Source: an uncultured Pelagibacteraceae bacterium (GTDB taxonomy: Bacteria; Pseudomonadota; Alphaproteobacteria; Pelagibacterales; Pelagibacteraceae). From it: a stretch of 64,000 nt of DNA. Under the pieces are notes generated by a model that was given only the letters and a program-made list of their open reading frames with translations, was not told the DNA's origin and did not search any database. A program made the position numbers and the translations under genes. Location: NCBI GenBank assembly GCA_902579115.1, contig CACHFP010000004.1, positions 32,937 through 96,936 of the forward strand, given 5' to 3'. This document shows positions 9,404-18,083 of this stretch, in pieces (position 1 is the first letter of the stretch; every line of letters starts with the position of its first letter).

Positions 9404-9853
9404 TTATTTTGAACTTTTTTTTTCTAGTGCAGATAGAAGTGTATGCCATGCCATAGTAGCACATTTGATTCTCATTGGAAATTCTTGAACTCCTGATAGA
9501 GAGGATATAGTTGTTATTTGATCTTCTGATAAGCTGTTTAAAGTAATTTTCGATTTATTTTTTAACATATTTAAAAAGTCGTCAGTTACTTTTTTTGAAA
9601 ATTGTAAATCTTTACCTTTTAGAGTATCTGTAAGAATTGATGCTGATGCCAAAGATATAGCACATCCCTCGCCTTCAAAACTTAGACCTGAAATACTTTT
9701 ATCTTTGTCTAATTTTAAATAAATATGCACTTTATCTCCGCAAAGAGGATTATGTGCTTTGGCATCATGATTATATCCTTCGCATTTACCCTTGTTCCTA
9801 GGGTTCTTTGCGTGATCCAAAATAATTTCTTGATATAATTCTTTTAGTTCCAT
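9404..9853 (-). CDS. sufU: SufU/IscU-like protein of the SUF system
   Basis: An IscU-fold protein of 149 aa. In SufU systems it accepts sulfur from SufS through a zinc-bound cysteine rather than acting as the scaffold. Three conserved cysteines are seen: AHNPLCGDKV (about residue 38), GEGCAIS (about 63) and KCATMAWHTL (about 129). The length and the position next to sufS favour SufU over IscU. No SufE gene is present in the cluster, which agrees with SufU serving as sulfur acceptor. It abuts sufS without a gap. Confidence 0.92.
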   Translation of the reverse strand: MELKELYQEIILDHAKNPRNKGKCEGYNHDAKAHNPLCGDKVHIYLKLDKDKSISGLSFEGEGCAISLASASILTDTLKGKDLQFSKKVTDDFLNMLKNKSKITLNSLSEDQITTISSLSGVQEFPMRIKCATMAWHTLLSALEKKSSK

Positions 9854-11074
9854 TTAAATTTGAAATACTTTCTTACATTTTTTAATTGACTCGTTTAGAA
9901 CATCAATATCCTCTTTACTGTTATAAGCTCCAATTGAGGCTCTCGCAGAAGCAGGAATGCCTAATTTATCATGTAAAATTTGACAACAATGATGGCCAGC
10001 TCTAATTGCAACACCGTCATCATCTAAAATTGTAGCTATGTCATGAGGATGAATTCCCTTTATTGTGAAAGAAATTATAGATGCTCTATTTTTTGGATTA
10101 CCTATAATTTTGACAGAATTGTCTTTTCTTAATTTTTCTAAACCATACTCAAGAATTTGACTCTCATGTTTTTCAATGTTTTTTATTCCAAAATCTTGAA
10201 TAAACTTTATTGATTTTGCAAAAGCTACTACCTCTGCAGTTTGCATTGTTCCTGCCTCAAACTTATTAGGCGAGTCTGCGTAAGTGATTTCATCCTTTTT
10301 CACTTCATTTATCATTCCTCCACCTCCTTGATAAGGAGGCAATTCATCTACCCATTTTTTTTTAGCATATAGAATACCTAATCCATTAGGGCCATACATT
10401 TTATGACAAGAAATGGCATAGAAATCACAACCTAAATCTTGCACATCTAGAACTGAGTGAGGGGCGCCCTGCGTCCCGTCTATTAAAACTGGAATATTTT
10501 TTGATTTTGCTAAATCTGTAACCTTTTTTATAGGCATTATAGTTCCTGTCACATTCGAAATATGAGTAAAAGCAATCATCTTGGTTTTTTCGGTAATTTG
10601 ATTTTTAAACTCATCGATATCTATTTCTCCACTTTCATTTACAGATGCAAATTTAATTACTGCTCCTTTTTTTTTTCTTAAATAATGCCAAGGTACATAA
10701 TTTGAATGATGCTCTAACTCAGTCACAAGAATTTCATCACCCTTTTTTATAAATTTTTCTCCGTAAGTGCTGGCAACTAAATTAATTGCCTCTGTAGCTC
10801 CTTTTGTAAAGATAATTTCTTCTCTAAATTGAGCGTTAACATAAGATTTTACTATATCTCTAGTTTCCTCAAATTTGTTTGTGGCTTTAACTGCTAAGGT
10901 ATGTACACTTCTTCCTACATTCGAAAATTCAGTTTCGTAAAATCTAGACATCTCATCTATTACTGCTTTTGGTTTTTGTGAAGAGTTAGCGCTATCTAAG
11001 TAAATTAAAGGTTTACCTTTGATCTTTTGTTTAAAGATTGGAAATTTTGATTTTATATTATCGAACTTCATCAA
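9854..11074 (-). CDS. sufS: Cysteine desulfurase SufS
   Basis: A class V PLP aminotransferase-fold enzyme (group II desulfurase) that removes sulfur from cysteine to leave alanine and an enzyme persulfide. The 406 aa open FDNIKSKFPIFKQKIKGKPL. The PLP lysine is in ISCHKMYGPNGLG (about residue 225) and the active-site Cys is in RAGHHCCQILHDKLG near residue 363. The C-terminal RASIGAYNSKEDID is typical of SufS/CsdA. The gene overlaps the end of sufD by 17 bases, suggesting translational coupling. Confidence 0.97.
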   Translation of the reverse strand: MMKFDNIKSKFPIFKQKIKGKPLIYLDSANSSQKPKAVIDEMSRFYETEFSNVGRSVHTLAVKATNKFEETRDIVKSYVNAQFREEIIFTKGATEAINLVASTYGEKFIKKGDEILVTELEHHSNYVPWHYLRKKKGAVIKFASVNESGEIDIDEFKNQITEKTKMIAFTHISNVTGTIMPIKKVTDLAKSKNIPVLIDGTQGAPHSVLDVQDLGCDFYAISCHKMYGPNGLGILYAKKKWVDELPPYQGGGGMINEVKKDEITYADSPNKFEAGTMQTAEVVAFAKSIKFIQDFGIKNIEKHESQILEYGLEKLRKDNSVKIIGNPKNRASIISFTIKGIHPHDIATILDDDGVAIRAGHHCCQILHDKLGIPASARASIGAYNSKEDIDVLNESIKKCKKVFQI

Positions 11075-12302
11075 TCTGCCCCGCTATAGTTTTTTCTAGA
11101 AAAGTTCTAATTTTCTCTTCAGGTATGTTGTCGAAAATTTCATTAAGAAAACCTTTTATCAAAAGTTTATTTGCTGCCCTTAATTCAATTCCTCTAGTCA
11201 TTAAATAATGTATAGCTTCTTCGTCTATGCCACCAGAAGAAGACCCGTGAGAACATTTAACATCATCAGCATAAATTTCCAGCTCTGGCTTAGCGTTAAA
11301 TTCAGCTCGATCATTTAATATTAGAGCTTTGCTTAGTTGATATGCATCTGTTTTTTGAGCAATATCTTTAACAAATATTTTTCCTTGATAAACACCTTTA
11401 CTGTCGTTTTCTAAAACATTTTTAATTTTTTGGTAACTTTTGCAATTTGGGGCCAAATGATTAATTTGAGTTTTGATTTCCTGATGTTCTTCTTTGCTTA
11501 AATTTAATCCAGATAAAATATGACAACTACTTTTTTCTTTTTCCAAAATCATATCAATCTCGATTTTATTAAATTTAAGTCCTGAACTTAATATGAAATT
11601 TTGATAGCTCGAATTATAACCTTGTGTACCAGAAATATTCTTGTAGAAATAACCGTTGGATTTTGTTTTTTGTAAAATAATATGTTTTAAAACTGCACCT
11701 TTATCAATATTAATTTTTTCAAAGGTATTTTTAATAAATTTACTTTTTTCAATAATATTATACTCAATTAAAGTTAGTTCAGAGTTTTGGCTTACTTGTA
11801 TCCTATTTGAGTTATTGATAATCTTGTTATTTAAGTTTTCAGAAAAATAATTATAAATTATTATTGGTTTTTTACATTTATAGTTTTGTTGAACTTCCAA
11901 GTTAAACCCGCCAATTGATAAAGCTTTATTAAGATAATCAAGATTATTTTTTGACTGGTAGTGAAAGCTTTCAAGTGATTTTAAAGTTTCAATTTTTACT
12001 TTATCTTTTTCCTCAAAATGTAAATCAAAAGATTTTAATAATCCATTTACAAGAATAACCTTATTATGATCAAAGTCATGGATCGTTTCAATTTTTTTAT
12101 CAAATTTATACTCATTGTTATTAGTGATATTCTTAAAATTCTTACTAATTATATAATTTAGATCAGAAAATTTCCAATTTTCATTTTTTTTATTTGGAAG
12201 ACCTCTTTTTAAAAAAAATTCAAAATTTTTTTTTCTATCTGCTGCCTCTTTATCATTCGAGGAATATATTTTTTTCAAATCTATGTTGAATAATTGCCCC
12301 AT
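11058..12302 (-). CDS. sufD: SufD, component of the SufBCD scaffold
   Basis: SufD pairs with SufB on the SufC ATPase dimer to assemble Fe-S clusters. The 414-aa protein is weakly conserved in its N-terminal half, which is asparagine and lysine rich. It has a clear SufD/SufB C-terminal region: GKIFVKDIAQKTDAYQLSKA, then DDVKCSHGSSSGGIDEEAIHYLMTRGI, containing the conserved Cys and His. One base is shared with sufC (stop/start), and the 3' end overlaps sufS by 17 bases. Confidence 0.95.
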   Translation of the reverse strand: MGQLFNIDLKKIYSSNDKEAADRKKNFEFFLKRGLPNKKNENWKFSDLNYIISKNFKNITNNNEYKFDKKIETIHDFDHNKVILVNGLLKSFDLHFEEKDKVKIETLKSLESFHYQSKNNLDYLNKALSIGGFNLEVQQNYKCKKPIIIYNYFSENLNNKIINNSNRIQVSQNSELTLIEYNIIEKSKFIKNTFEKINIDKGAVLKHIILQKTKSNGYFYKNISGTQGYNSSYQNFILSSGLKFNKIEIDMILEKEKSSCHILSGLNLSKEEHQEIKTQINHLAPNCKSYQKIKNVLENDSKGVYQGKIFVKDIAQKTDAYQLSKALILNDRAEFNAKPELEIYADDVKCSHGSSSGGIDEEAIHYLMTRGIELRAANKLLIKGFLNEIFDNIPEEKIRTFLEKTIAGQIDEVR

Positions 12303-13036
12303 TATTTCAAATTTTCATAACCTGTTTTCTCTAGTTCTTGACCTAATTCAGAACATCCTGTTTTAATAATTTTGCCTTTTGACAATACATGTATAAAATC
12401 TGGTTTAATATAATCGAGTAGTCTTTGATAATGTGTGATAATTAGAAACGCATTATTCTTGTTTTTGTGAGAGTTTACTCCGTCAGCGACAATCCTTAAT
12501 GCATCTATATCTAAACCTGAGTCTGTTTCATCTAAGATGGCTAATTTTGGTTCTAAGAGTTTCATTTGAAGTATTTCATTTTTCTTTTTCTCCCCTCCTG
12601 AGAAACCTACGTTCAATTGTCTAGATAAAAATTTTTCATCGATGTTCAATTCAGAGGCTTTTTCTTTAATTAATTTTAAAAGATTAAGTGTATCTAATTC
12701 TTTTTCACCTTTAGCTTTTCTAATCGAATTTAACGAAGTTTTGAGAAAATTAGTTGTATTAACGCCTGGTATTTCTAAAGGATATTGAAAAGCTAGGAAG
12801 ATTCCTTTTTGAGCGCGCTCTTCAATAGAGATTTCTTGTAAATTTTTACCCTCATATTTTAAGCTTCCACTTATATCGTATCCACTTTTACCAGATAAAA
12901 TATTTGCTAAAGTACTTTTTCCTGATCCGTTTGGCCCCATGATAGCATGAACCTCTCCAGATTTAATTTCTAAGTTTAATCCATTTAAAATTGATTTATC
13001 ATTTACTGAGGCTTTCAGATTTTGCAATTGTAGCAT
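12302..13036 (-). CDS. sufC: SufC, ABC-type ATPase of SUF assembly
   Basis: A soluble ABC ATPase (244 aa) that drives conformational change in SufBCD. Motifs in order are Walker A IMGPNGSGKSTLAN (about residues 33-46), the Q-loop FLAFQYPLEIPG, the ABC signature LNVGFSGGEKKKNEILQM, Walker B KLAILDETDSGLDIDALR and the H-loop ITHYQRLL. The atypical EKKKNE after the signature is characteristic of SufC. It shares one base with both sufB and sufD. Confidence 0.98.
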   Translation of the reverse strand: MLQLQNLKASVNDKSILNGLNLEIKSGEVHAIMGPNGSGKSTLANILSGKSGYDISGSLKYEGKNLQEISIEERAQKGIFLAFQYPLEIPGVNTTNFLKTSLNSIRKAKGEKELDTLNLLKLIKEKASELNIDEKFLSRQLNVGFSGGEKKKNEILQMKLLEPKLAILDETDSGLDIDALRIVADGVNSHKNKNNAFLIITHYQRLLDYIKPDFIHVLSKGKIIKTGCSELGQELEKTGYENLK

Positions 13037-14469
13037 TATCCGACGCTCCCTTCTAAACTGATAGAAACTAATTTTTGTGCCTCAACCGCAAATTCCATAG
13101 GAAGTTGCTGTAGTACTTCTTTGCAGAAACCATTGACAATAAGACTTACTGCCTCTTCTTGGTTTAGTCCTCTTTGATTGCAATAAAATAATTGGTCTTC
13201 ATTAATTTTTGATGTCGTAGCTTCATGTTCAATTGTCGAGGAGGAGTTTTTATTTCTTATATATGGAATAGTATGTGCTCCGCATTTATTGCCCATCAAA
13301 AGTGAGTCACATTGAGTATAATTTCTAGAATTTTTAGCCTTTACCTTAATGTCTACAAGGCCCCTATATGTATTATCAGCTTGGCCAGCAGAAATTCCTT
13401 TAGAAATGATTTTACTTTTTGTATTTTTACCTATGTGGATCATTTTTGTTCCGGTGTCTGCTTTCTGATGATTATTAGTTATAGCAATTGAATAAAATTC
13501 ACCTATAGAATTATCTCCTTGTAAAATGCAACTTGGGTATTTCCAAGTTATCGCAGAACCAGTCTCTACTTGCGTCCATGAAATTTTTGAATTTCTGCCT
13601 CTACATGCGCCTCTCTTAGTTACAAAATTATAAATTCCACCAACTCCATCTTTGTCACCAGGATACCAGTTCTGAACTGTTGAATATTTTATTTCTGCGT
13701 CATCTAAAGCAACTAATTCCACATTAGCTGCGTGTAATTGATTCTCGTCTCTCATTGGGGCTGTACAACCCTCTAAATAACTTACGTAGCTACCTTTGTC
13801 TGCGATTATTAAGGTTCTTTCAAATTGACCTGTTTCAGATGCGTTTATTCTAAAATAAGTAGAAAGCTCCATTGGGCATCTTGTATTAGGTGGAATATAA
13901 ACAAAAGACCCATCTGTAAATACTGCTGAGTTGAGCGTTGCAAAATAATGATCACTAATAGGAATAACAGACCCTAAATATTTTTTTACTAAATCTGGGT
14001 GTTTTTGAATAGCTTCAGAAATAGGACAAAAAATTATCCCCTTTTTATCCAGTTCTCCTTTAAAAGTCGTCGCTACAGAGACAGAGTCAAAAACTGCATC
14101 AACTGCTACGCCACTTAATCTTTTTTGTTCGTTAAGAGGAATACCGAGTTTATTATATGTTTCAATAAGTTTTGGGTCTACTTCGTCTAAACTTTTAGGT
14201 TTGTCTTTCATACTCTTTGGAGCTGAATAATAATATAAATCTTGATAATTAATTTTAGGATATTTTGGTTTTTGCCAGTTAGGCTCTTTCAAAACCTTTA
14301 ATCTATTAAATGCCTTTAATCTCCAATCAAGCATCCATTTAGGTTCTTTTTTAATCTCCGAAATAAACCTTATAGTTTTCTCAGAAAGTCCTTTTGGAGC
14401 TTTGAAATTTTCGATCTCAGTAGTAAAACCATATTTATATTCTTGATTTTTTAATTCTTCAGTCTTCAT
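13036..14469 (-). CDS. sufB: SufB, scaffold subunit of SufBCD
   Basis: The 477-aa scaffold on which the cluster is assembled. Family landmarks are [19 protein letters not shown] at the N-terminus, the central [19 protein letters not shown] with the conserved Cys, [18 protein letters not shown], and the C-terminal [20 protein letters not shown]. The last stretch carries the His/Glu residues conserved in SufB. It is the first structural gene after the regulator, two bases downstream of it, so regulator and assembly genes should share a transcript. Confidence 0.98.
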   Translation of the reverse strand: MKTEELKNQEYKYGFTTEIENFKAPKGLSEKTIRFISEIKKEPKWMLDWRLKAFNRLKVLKEPNWQKPKYPKINYQDLYYYSAPKSMKDKPKSLDEVDPKLIETYNKLGIPLNEQKRLSGVAVDAVFDSVSVATTFKGELDKKGIIFCPISEAIQKHPDLVKKYLGSVIPISDHYFATLNSAVFTDGSFVYIPPNTRCPMELSTYFRINASETGQFERTLIIADKGSYVSYLEGCTAPMRDENQLHAANVELVALDDAEIKYSTVQNWYPGDKDGVGGIYNFVTKRGACRGRNSKISWTQVETGSAITWKYPSCILQGDNSIGEFYSIAITNNHQKADTGTKMIHIGKNTKSKIISKGISAGQADNTYRGLVDIKVKAKNSRNYTQCDSLLMGNKCGAHTIPYIRNKNSSSTIEHEATTSKINEDQLFYCNQRGLNQEEAVSLIVNGFCKEVLQQLPMEFAVEAQKLVSISLEGSVG

Positions 14470-14471
14470 TG

Positions 14472-14888
14472 TTATTTTTCAGCTGTTTTAGTTAGATCTT
14501 GTAATTTTACTTTTTCAAAAAAACCATTTATATGTTGATCTAATTGGTCCCATAGATTGTGAGTGATACATTTAGTTGATTTGTTGTTACACCCTCTTCT
14601 TGAATTTTTTTTACAATTTAATGTTTTAACTTCTTCGTCAACTGCAAAAATAATATTTGATAACTTAATTTCGGAAGCTGGTTTTTCCAAAACATACCCC
14701 CCGGTGGCTCCTCTTGAACTACGTACCAGTTTATTGGTTTTCAGCTTTAAAAAAATTTGTTCTAGATAAGCCAATGAAATATTTTGTCTTAAAGATATTT
14801 CAGTAAGACTAATAGGCCCTTTGTCAGCATTAAATGCTAAATCTGCCATTGCCATTACGGCGTACCTACCTTTATTTGTTAACCTCAT
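14472..14888 (-). CDS. iscR: IscR-like Rrf2-family transcriptional regulator of the SUF operon
   Basis: A 138-aa Rrf2 regulator. The N-terminal winged helix is [20 protein letters not shown], followed by [14 protein letters not shown] and [11 protein letters not shown]. The cluster-binding segment has three cysteines ([18 protein letters not shown]) followed by THNLW, matching IscR. The family senses cellular Fe-S status through a [2Fe-2S] cluster. Heading the sufBCDSUTA operon, it most likely represses or tunes that operon, and an IscR-like operator lies 34-57 bases upstream. In SAR11-type genomes this role is often called IscR even though the operon is SUF. Confidence 0.93.
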   Translation of the reverse strand: MRLTNKGRYAVMAMADLAFNADKGPISLTEISLRQNISLAYLEQIFLKLKTNKLVRSSRGATGGYVLEKPASEIKLSNIIFAVDEEVKTLNCKKNSRRGCNNKSTKCITHNLWDQLDQHINGFFEKVKLQDLTKTAEK

Positions 14889-14904
14889 AATTAAACGTTG
14901 TCAT

Positions 14905-14945
14905 ATAATAGTTTTAGGATAAATCCTACTATTTTAGTCGGGATT
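14905..14945 (-). promoter_or_regulatory. Putative IscR-type operator/promoter of the iscR-suf operon
   Basis: The minus strand reads AATCCCGACTAAAATAGTAG (14926-14945) followed by GAT. This fits the E. coli type-1 IscR site pattern YYGACTRWWWYAGTCRR with one mismatch in the second half. Beside it is a perfect inverted repeat TAGGATAAATCCTA (14915-14928). A -10-like TATTAT lies at 14905-14910, so the sites would cover the -35 region of the promoter reading into the regulator. This suggests autorepression. The match is my own reading against the remembered consensus. Confidence 0.55.
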
Positions 14946-14996
14946 AAAAAATGATATTTGTCGCATAAAAACATGATATAACTCAGTACTTTTTTT

Positions 14997-15015
14997 TTTA
15001 ATAATAATCATTATC
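14997..15015. promoter_or_regulatory. Fur-box-like palindrome
   Basis: The 19-base stretch ending just before the hydrolase ATG matches the classical Fur 19-mer at 16 positions and contains the perfect core ATAAT-C-ATTAT (15004-15014). It lies between the divergent hydrolase and SUF operons, with three bases left before the ATG at 15019. AT-rich background raises the chance rate, so this is a candidate only. Confidence 0.35.
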
Positions 15016-15018
15016 AAA

Positions 15019-15675
15019 ATGAAACCAAAAAGTTTTGAAACTTTTATACCTGGACCAGCTGGACGACTTGAAGCTAAATATTATAAGAACCCAAAATTTG
15101 GCTCTCCAGTTGCTATAGTTTTACATCCACATCCTCAATATGGAGGAACGATGAATAATAGAATAGTTCAATTGATGTATAATATTTTTTTGGAAAATGG
15201 TTTTTCTGTTATTAAAGTAAATTTTAGGGGAGTTGGCAAAAGTGATGGGGTTTTTGATAATGGTCAAGGAGAGTTATCAGATGCCGCTGCAGCTTTGGAT
15301 TGGATTGAGAGACAAAATTTAGACTATAGTCAATGTTGGGTTTCGGGTTTTTCTTTTGGTTCTTTAATTTGTATGCAGCTAATTATGAGAAGACCCGAAG
15401 TAAATAATTTCATTGCTGTCTCACCGCAGCCTAATGTTTACGATTTTTCTTTTTTGGCACCATGTCCTACTTCTGGACAAGTGATATACAGTGAAAACGA
15501 CGAACTTGTCTCAAAAGAGAGTATTAGTGAATTGGATGAGAGGATCAAAAGCCAGAAAGGCGTAGAAGTAATTTTTTCAAAAATTAAAAACTCAAATCAT
15601 TTTTTTAAAAATAAAGAACAGGAATTAAAAAATGAAATTGAGAAATATCTTAAAGAAAAAACTGCTCTTATTTAA
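15019..15675 (+). CDS. Alpha/beta hydrolase-fold protein
   Basis: An alpha/beta hydrolase of 218 aa with unknown substrate. The family segment HPHPQYGGTMNNRIVQ is followed by VNFRGVGKSDG, and the nucleophile elbow is GFSFGS (Ser near residue 116). The catalytic His is probably in NSNHFFKNKE close to the C-terminus, and an Asp is expected in the ENDELV segment. It resembles the short cytosolic serine-hydrolase group found next to diverse genes in Proteobacteria. It is transcribed divergently from the SUF operon across a 130-base gap that carries iron-regulator-like sites. Its stop overlaps that of convergent anmK by four bases. Confidence 0.85.
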   Translation: MKPKSFETFIPGPAGRLEAKYYKNPKFGSPVAIVLHPHPQYGGTMNNRIVQLMYNIFLENGFSVIKVNFRGVGKSDGVFDNGQGELSDAAAALDWIERQNLDYSQCWVSGFSFGSLICMQLIMRRPEVNNFIAVSPQPNVYDFSFLAPCPTSGQVIYSENDELVSKESISELDERIKSQKGVEVIFSKIKNSNHFFKNKEQELKNEIEKYLKEKTALI

Positions 15676-16790
15676 ATTACTATTTCACCTCCTGTAATAG
15701 GTTTTTGGCAATTAGTAGTATTAGGAAAAGTTATTGGGAGTTTTTTAAAAGATCTTATGGCAAGGTAAGCAAAAGCTTGGGACTCTATAAAGTCTCCGTC
15801 TAATCCATAGTTATCTATTAAATCAATTTTAATTTTTTTGGGAAGATTTTTTATAATCGCATTTACTAATGTTTTATTTTTTCTACCTCCTCCACAAATC
15901 AAAATTCTCTCTACACTTATGTTTTTTTTTGATAAAAATTTTGATATAGACTCACCAATAATACTAGCTGTAAATTCTGTTAATGTTGCTGCGCCATCCT
16001 CAAGGGATAAACCTCTTGAAAAGGAAATATCAAAGTCATTTGTATCTAGAGAATGACTATTTTTAAACTGTCTATTAGAATAAAGTTCTTGAGCTTGTTC
16101 AAAAATTATCTCGTTCTTTTTACCGCCAGAAGCTATTAATCCATTAGAGTCAAATTTTTTATCAGAATTTTTCCTTATCCAAGTATCAATTAAACAATTA
16201 CCAGGTCCAATATCCCTACTGTAAAGTTCTTCAGTCCCTTTAAATTTTGAAACCAAAGTAATATTTGAAATTCCCCCAATATTAAGAATACAAACTGGTA
16301 ATTTTATTTTTTTTTCACTTACAATTAATTGGTGAAATAGGGGGGTTAAAGGCGCTCCTTCACCACCGTTTTCAATATCTTTTTTTCTAAAATTATATAC
16401 TATCTTTTTTTTTGTTAGTTGATTTAACAATTTTCCATCACCTAATTGTTTTGTAATTTTCTCTCTTGAATTATGATAAATCGTTTGTCCATGAAAACCT
16501 ATTAGGATATCTTTGCTATCAACTTTAAGATCTTTTATGACTTTTGCGTGAAACAAAGTTATTTTTCTTTCCAAATCTTTTAACTCTACACGAAACTTTT
16601 TTAAATCGTTTATCTGCAAAATATTTTCTTTTAATAAATGAATTTGGCTATAGGTGTTAGAATCATATTCAAAAAATTTGTCTTTGATTACCTCAAATTT
16701 ATCTATACCATCGGAATTTATAATAGAAGCATCAACACCATCGCCAGATGTTCCGCTCATTAAGCCTAAAGATGTATAATTTATTTGCAT
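15672..16790 (-). CDS. anmK: Anhydro-N-acetylmuramic acid kinase
   Basis: AnmK opens and phosphorylates 1,6-anhydro-MurNAc to MurNAc-6-phosphate during peptidoglycan recycling. The 372 aa are the normal length. The start LGLMSGTSGDGVDASII is a strong family signature. Also visible are IGFHGQTIYH, LNIGGISNITLV, SRDIGPGNCLIDTWI, LICGGGRKN and GDFIESQAFAYLAIR. No murQ or other recycling genes are adjacent. It is divergent from tyrS and overlaps the convergent hydrolase gene by four bases. Confidence 0.95.
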   Translation of the reverse strand: MQINYTSLGLMSGTSGDGVDASIINSDGIDKFEVIKDKFFEYDSNTYSQIHLLKENILQINDLKKFRVELKDLERKITLFHAKVIKDLKVDSKDILIGFHGQTIYHNSREKITKQLGDGKLLNQLTKKKIVYNFRKKDIENGGEGAPLTPLFHQLIVSEKKIKLPVCILNIGGISNITLVSKFKGTEELYSRDIGPGNCLIDTWIRKNSDKKFDSNGLIASGGKKNEIIFEQAQELYSNRQFKNSHSLDTNDFDISFSRGLSLEDGAATLTEFTASIIGESISKFLSKKNISVERILICGGGRKNKTLVNAIIKNLPKKIKIDLIDNYGLDGDFIESQAFAYLAIRSFKKLPITFPNTTNCQKPITGGEIVI

Positions 16791-16817
16791 ATTTTTATTT
16801 ATTTATAACAATTTTTG

Positions 16818-16823
16818 TATAAT
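16818..16823 (+). promoter_or_regulatory. Consensus -10 box for tyrS
   Basis: A perfect TATAAT lies 21 bases before the tyrS ATG at 16845. The -35 region about 17 bases upstream is weak. Because an in-frame TTG at 16815 immediately precedes this box, the box argues for the ATG as the true start. Confidence 0.45.
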
Positions 16824-16844
16824 AGTGTTTTAAAAAATTGTTCT

Positions 16845-18083
16845 ATGAAAAACAAATTTTTACAAGAAATGCAATCGCGAGGGTATCTAAATCAATGTAC
16901 AGATATAGATAAACTTGATCAAATATGTCAAAAAAAGTCAATCTCTGGGTATATTGGTTTTGATTGCACAGCAAGTAGTCTTCATGTCGGTAGTTTACTT
17001 CAAATAATGATTTTAAAACTAATGCAAAAGCATGGTCACAGACCAATTATTTTATTAGGTGGAGGCACTACATTAATCGGAGATCCATCTGGAAAGGATT
17101 CTACAAGAAAATTACTGGATCAAAAAGATATTAAAAAAAATATTAAGAGTATAAAAAAAGTTTTTAATATAATTTTAAATACTAAGAATAAAAAAACAAA
17201 ACCAATATTTGTAGATAATGCTAGGTGGCTCACAAAACTTAAGTATATAGATTTTTTGAGAAAAATAGGTAGTAATTTTACAATCAACAAGATGCTCACA
17301 TTTGATAGTGTGAAATTAAGATTAGAAAGAGAACAATCGTTAAGCTATATGGAATTTAATTACATGATTTTACAGTCATATGATTTTTATCAATTATTTA
17401 AAAAAAATAATTGTGTTTTGCAAATTGGTGGGTCTGACCAGTGGGGAAATATAGTGAATGGTGTAGAATTAATAAGAAAAATTTTGAGAAAAGATTCTTA
17501 CGGCCTAACATCGCCTCTAATTACTTTGGCATCAGGTGCAAAAATGGGCAAAACTGAAAAAGGTGCAGTTTGGTTAAATGAAAATTTGTTTAGCTCATAT
17601 GAATACTGGCAATTTTGGAGAAATACAGATGACAGAGATGTTAAAAAATTTTTATATTTTTTTACTGAGATCGAACCAGGTAATATTGATGAAATTTGTA
17701 GTAAAGAAAAAGATATAAATAAACTCAAAATATTATTAGCTAATGAAGCTACAAAAATTTTACATGGTGAAAACGCTTCTAAAATTGCAGAAAAAACAGC
17801 TAAGGAAACTTTTGAAAAAAAGGGTCTGGGATTGGATCTTCCAGAGATAAAAGTCAAACCTGATGATGTTAAAAAGGGAATAAAACTTTTAGATTTTTTA
17901 TCAGATAACAATATCATGTCCTCTAAAAATGAAGCAAGAAGAGCAATAGCGAATAATGGATTAAAGATAAATAATAATTTGATTAATGATGAAAAAAAAA
18001 TTATCTACCCAGCTGATTTTAGAGAAGGAGTTTTGAAGATTTCGCACGGTAAAAAAAAACATTACCAAGTCAAAATTTTTTAG
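16845..18083 (+). CDS. tyrS: Tyrosyl-tRNA synthetase
   Basis: A class I synthetase that charges tRNA-Tyr. I use the ATG at 16845 (412 aa), since the upstream TTG lies next to a -10 box. The HIGH-type motif is HVGS in GFDCTASSLHVGSLLQ (about residue 47). The tyrosine pocket QIGGSDQWGNIVNG and the KMSKS-type loop KMGKTEKGAVWLNE (about 232) follow. KMGKT is normal for bacterial TyrRS. A C-terminal S4-like RNA-binding domain starts near residue 345 (LLDFLSDNNIMSSKNEARRA). The stop shares the TTAG tetranucleotide with the convergent AsmA-like gene. Confidence 0.97.
   Translation: MKNKFLQEMQSRGYLNQCTDIDKLDQICQKKSISGYIGFDCTASSLHVGSLLQIMILKLMQKHGHRPIILLGGGTTLIGDPSGKDSTRKLLDQKDIKKNIKSIKKVFNIILNTKNKKTKPIFVDNARWLTKLKYIDFLRKIGSNFTINKMLTFDSVKLRLEREQSLSYMEFNYMILQSYDFYQLFKKNNCVLQIGGSDQWGNIVNGVELIRKILRKDSYGLTSPLITLASGAKMGKTEKGAVWLNENLFSSYEYWQFWRNTDDRDVKKFLYFFTEIEPGNIDEICSKEKDINKLKILLANEATKILHGENASKIAEKTAKETFEKKGLGLDLPEIKVKPDDVKKGIKLLDFLSDNNIMSSKNEARRAIANNGLKINNNLINDEKKIIYPADFREGVLKISHGKKKHYQVKIF

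Noticed and set aside
17540..17560. KMGKT instead of KMSKS in TyrRS
   Set aside because: Bacterial tyrosyl-tRNA synthetases normally carry a KxGKT form of this loop.
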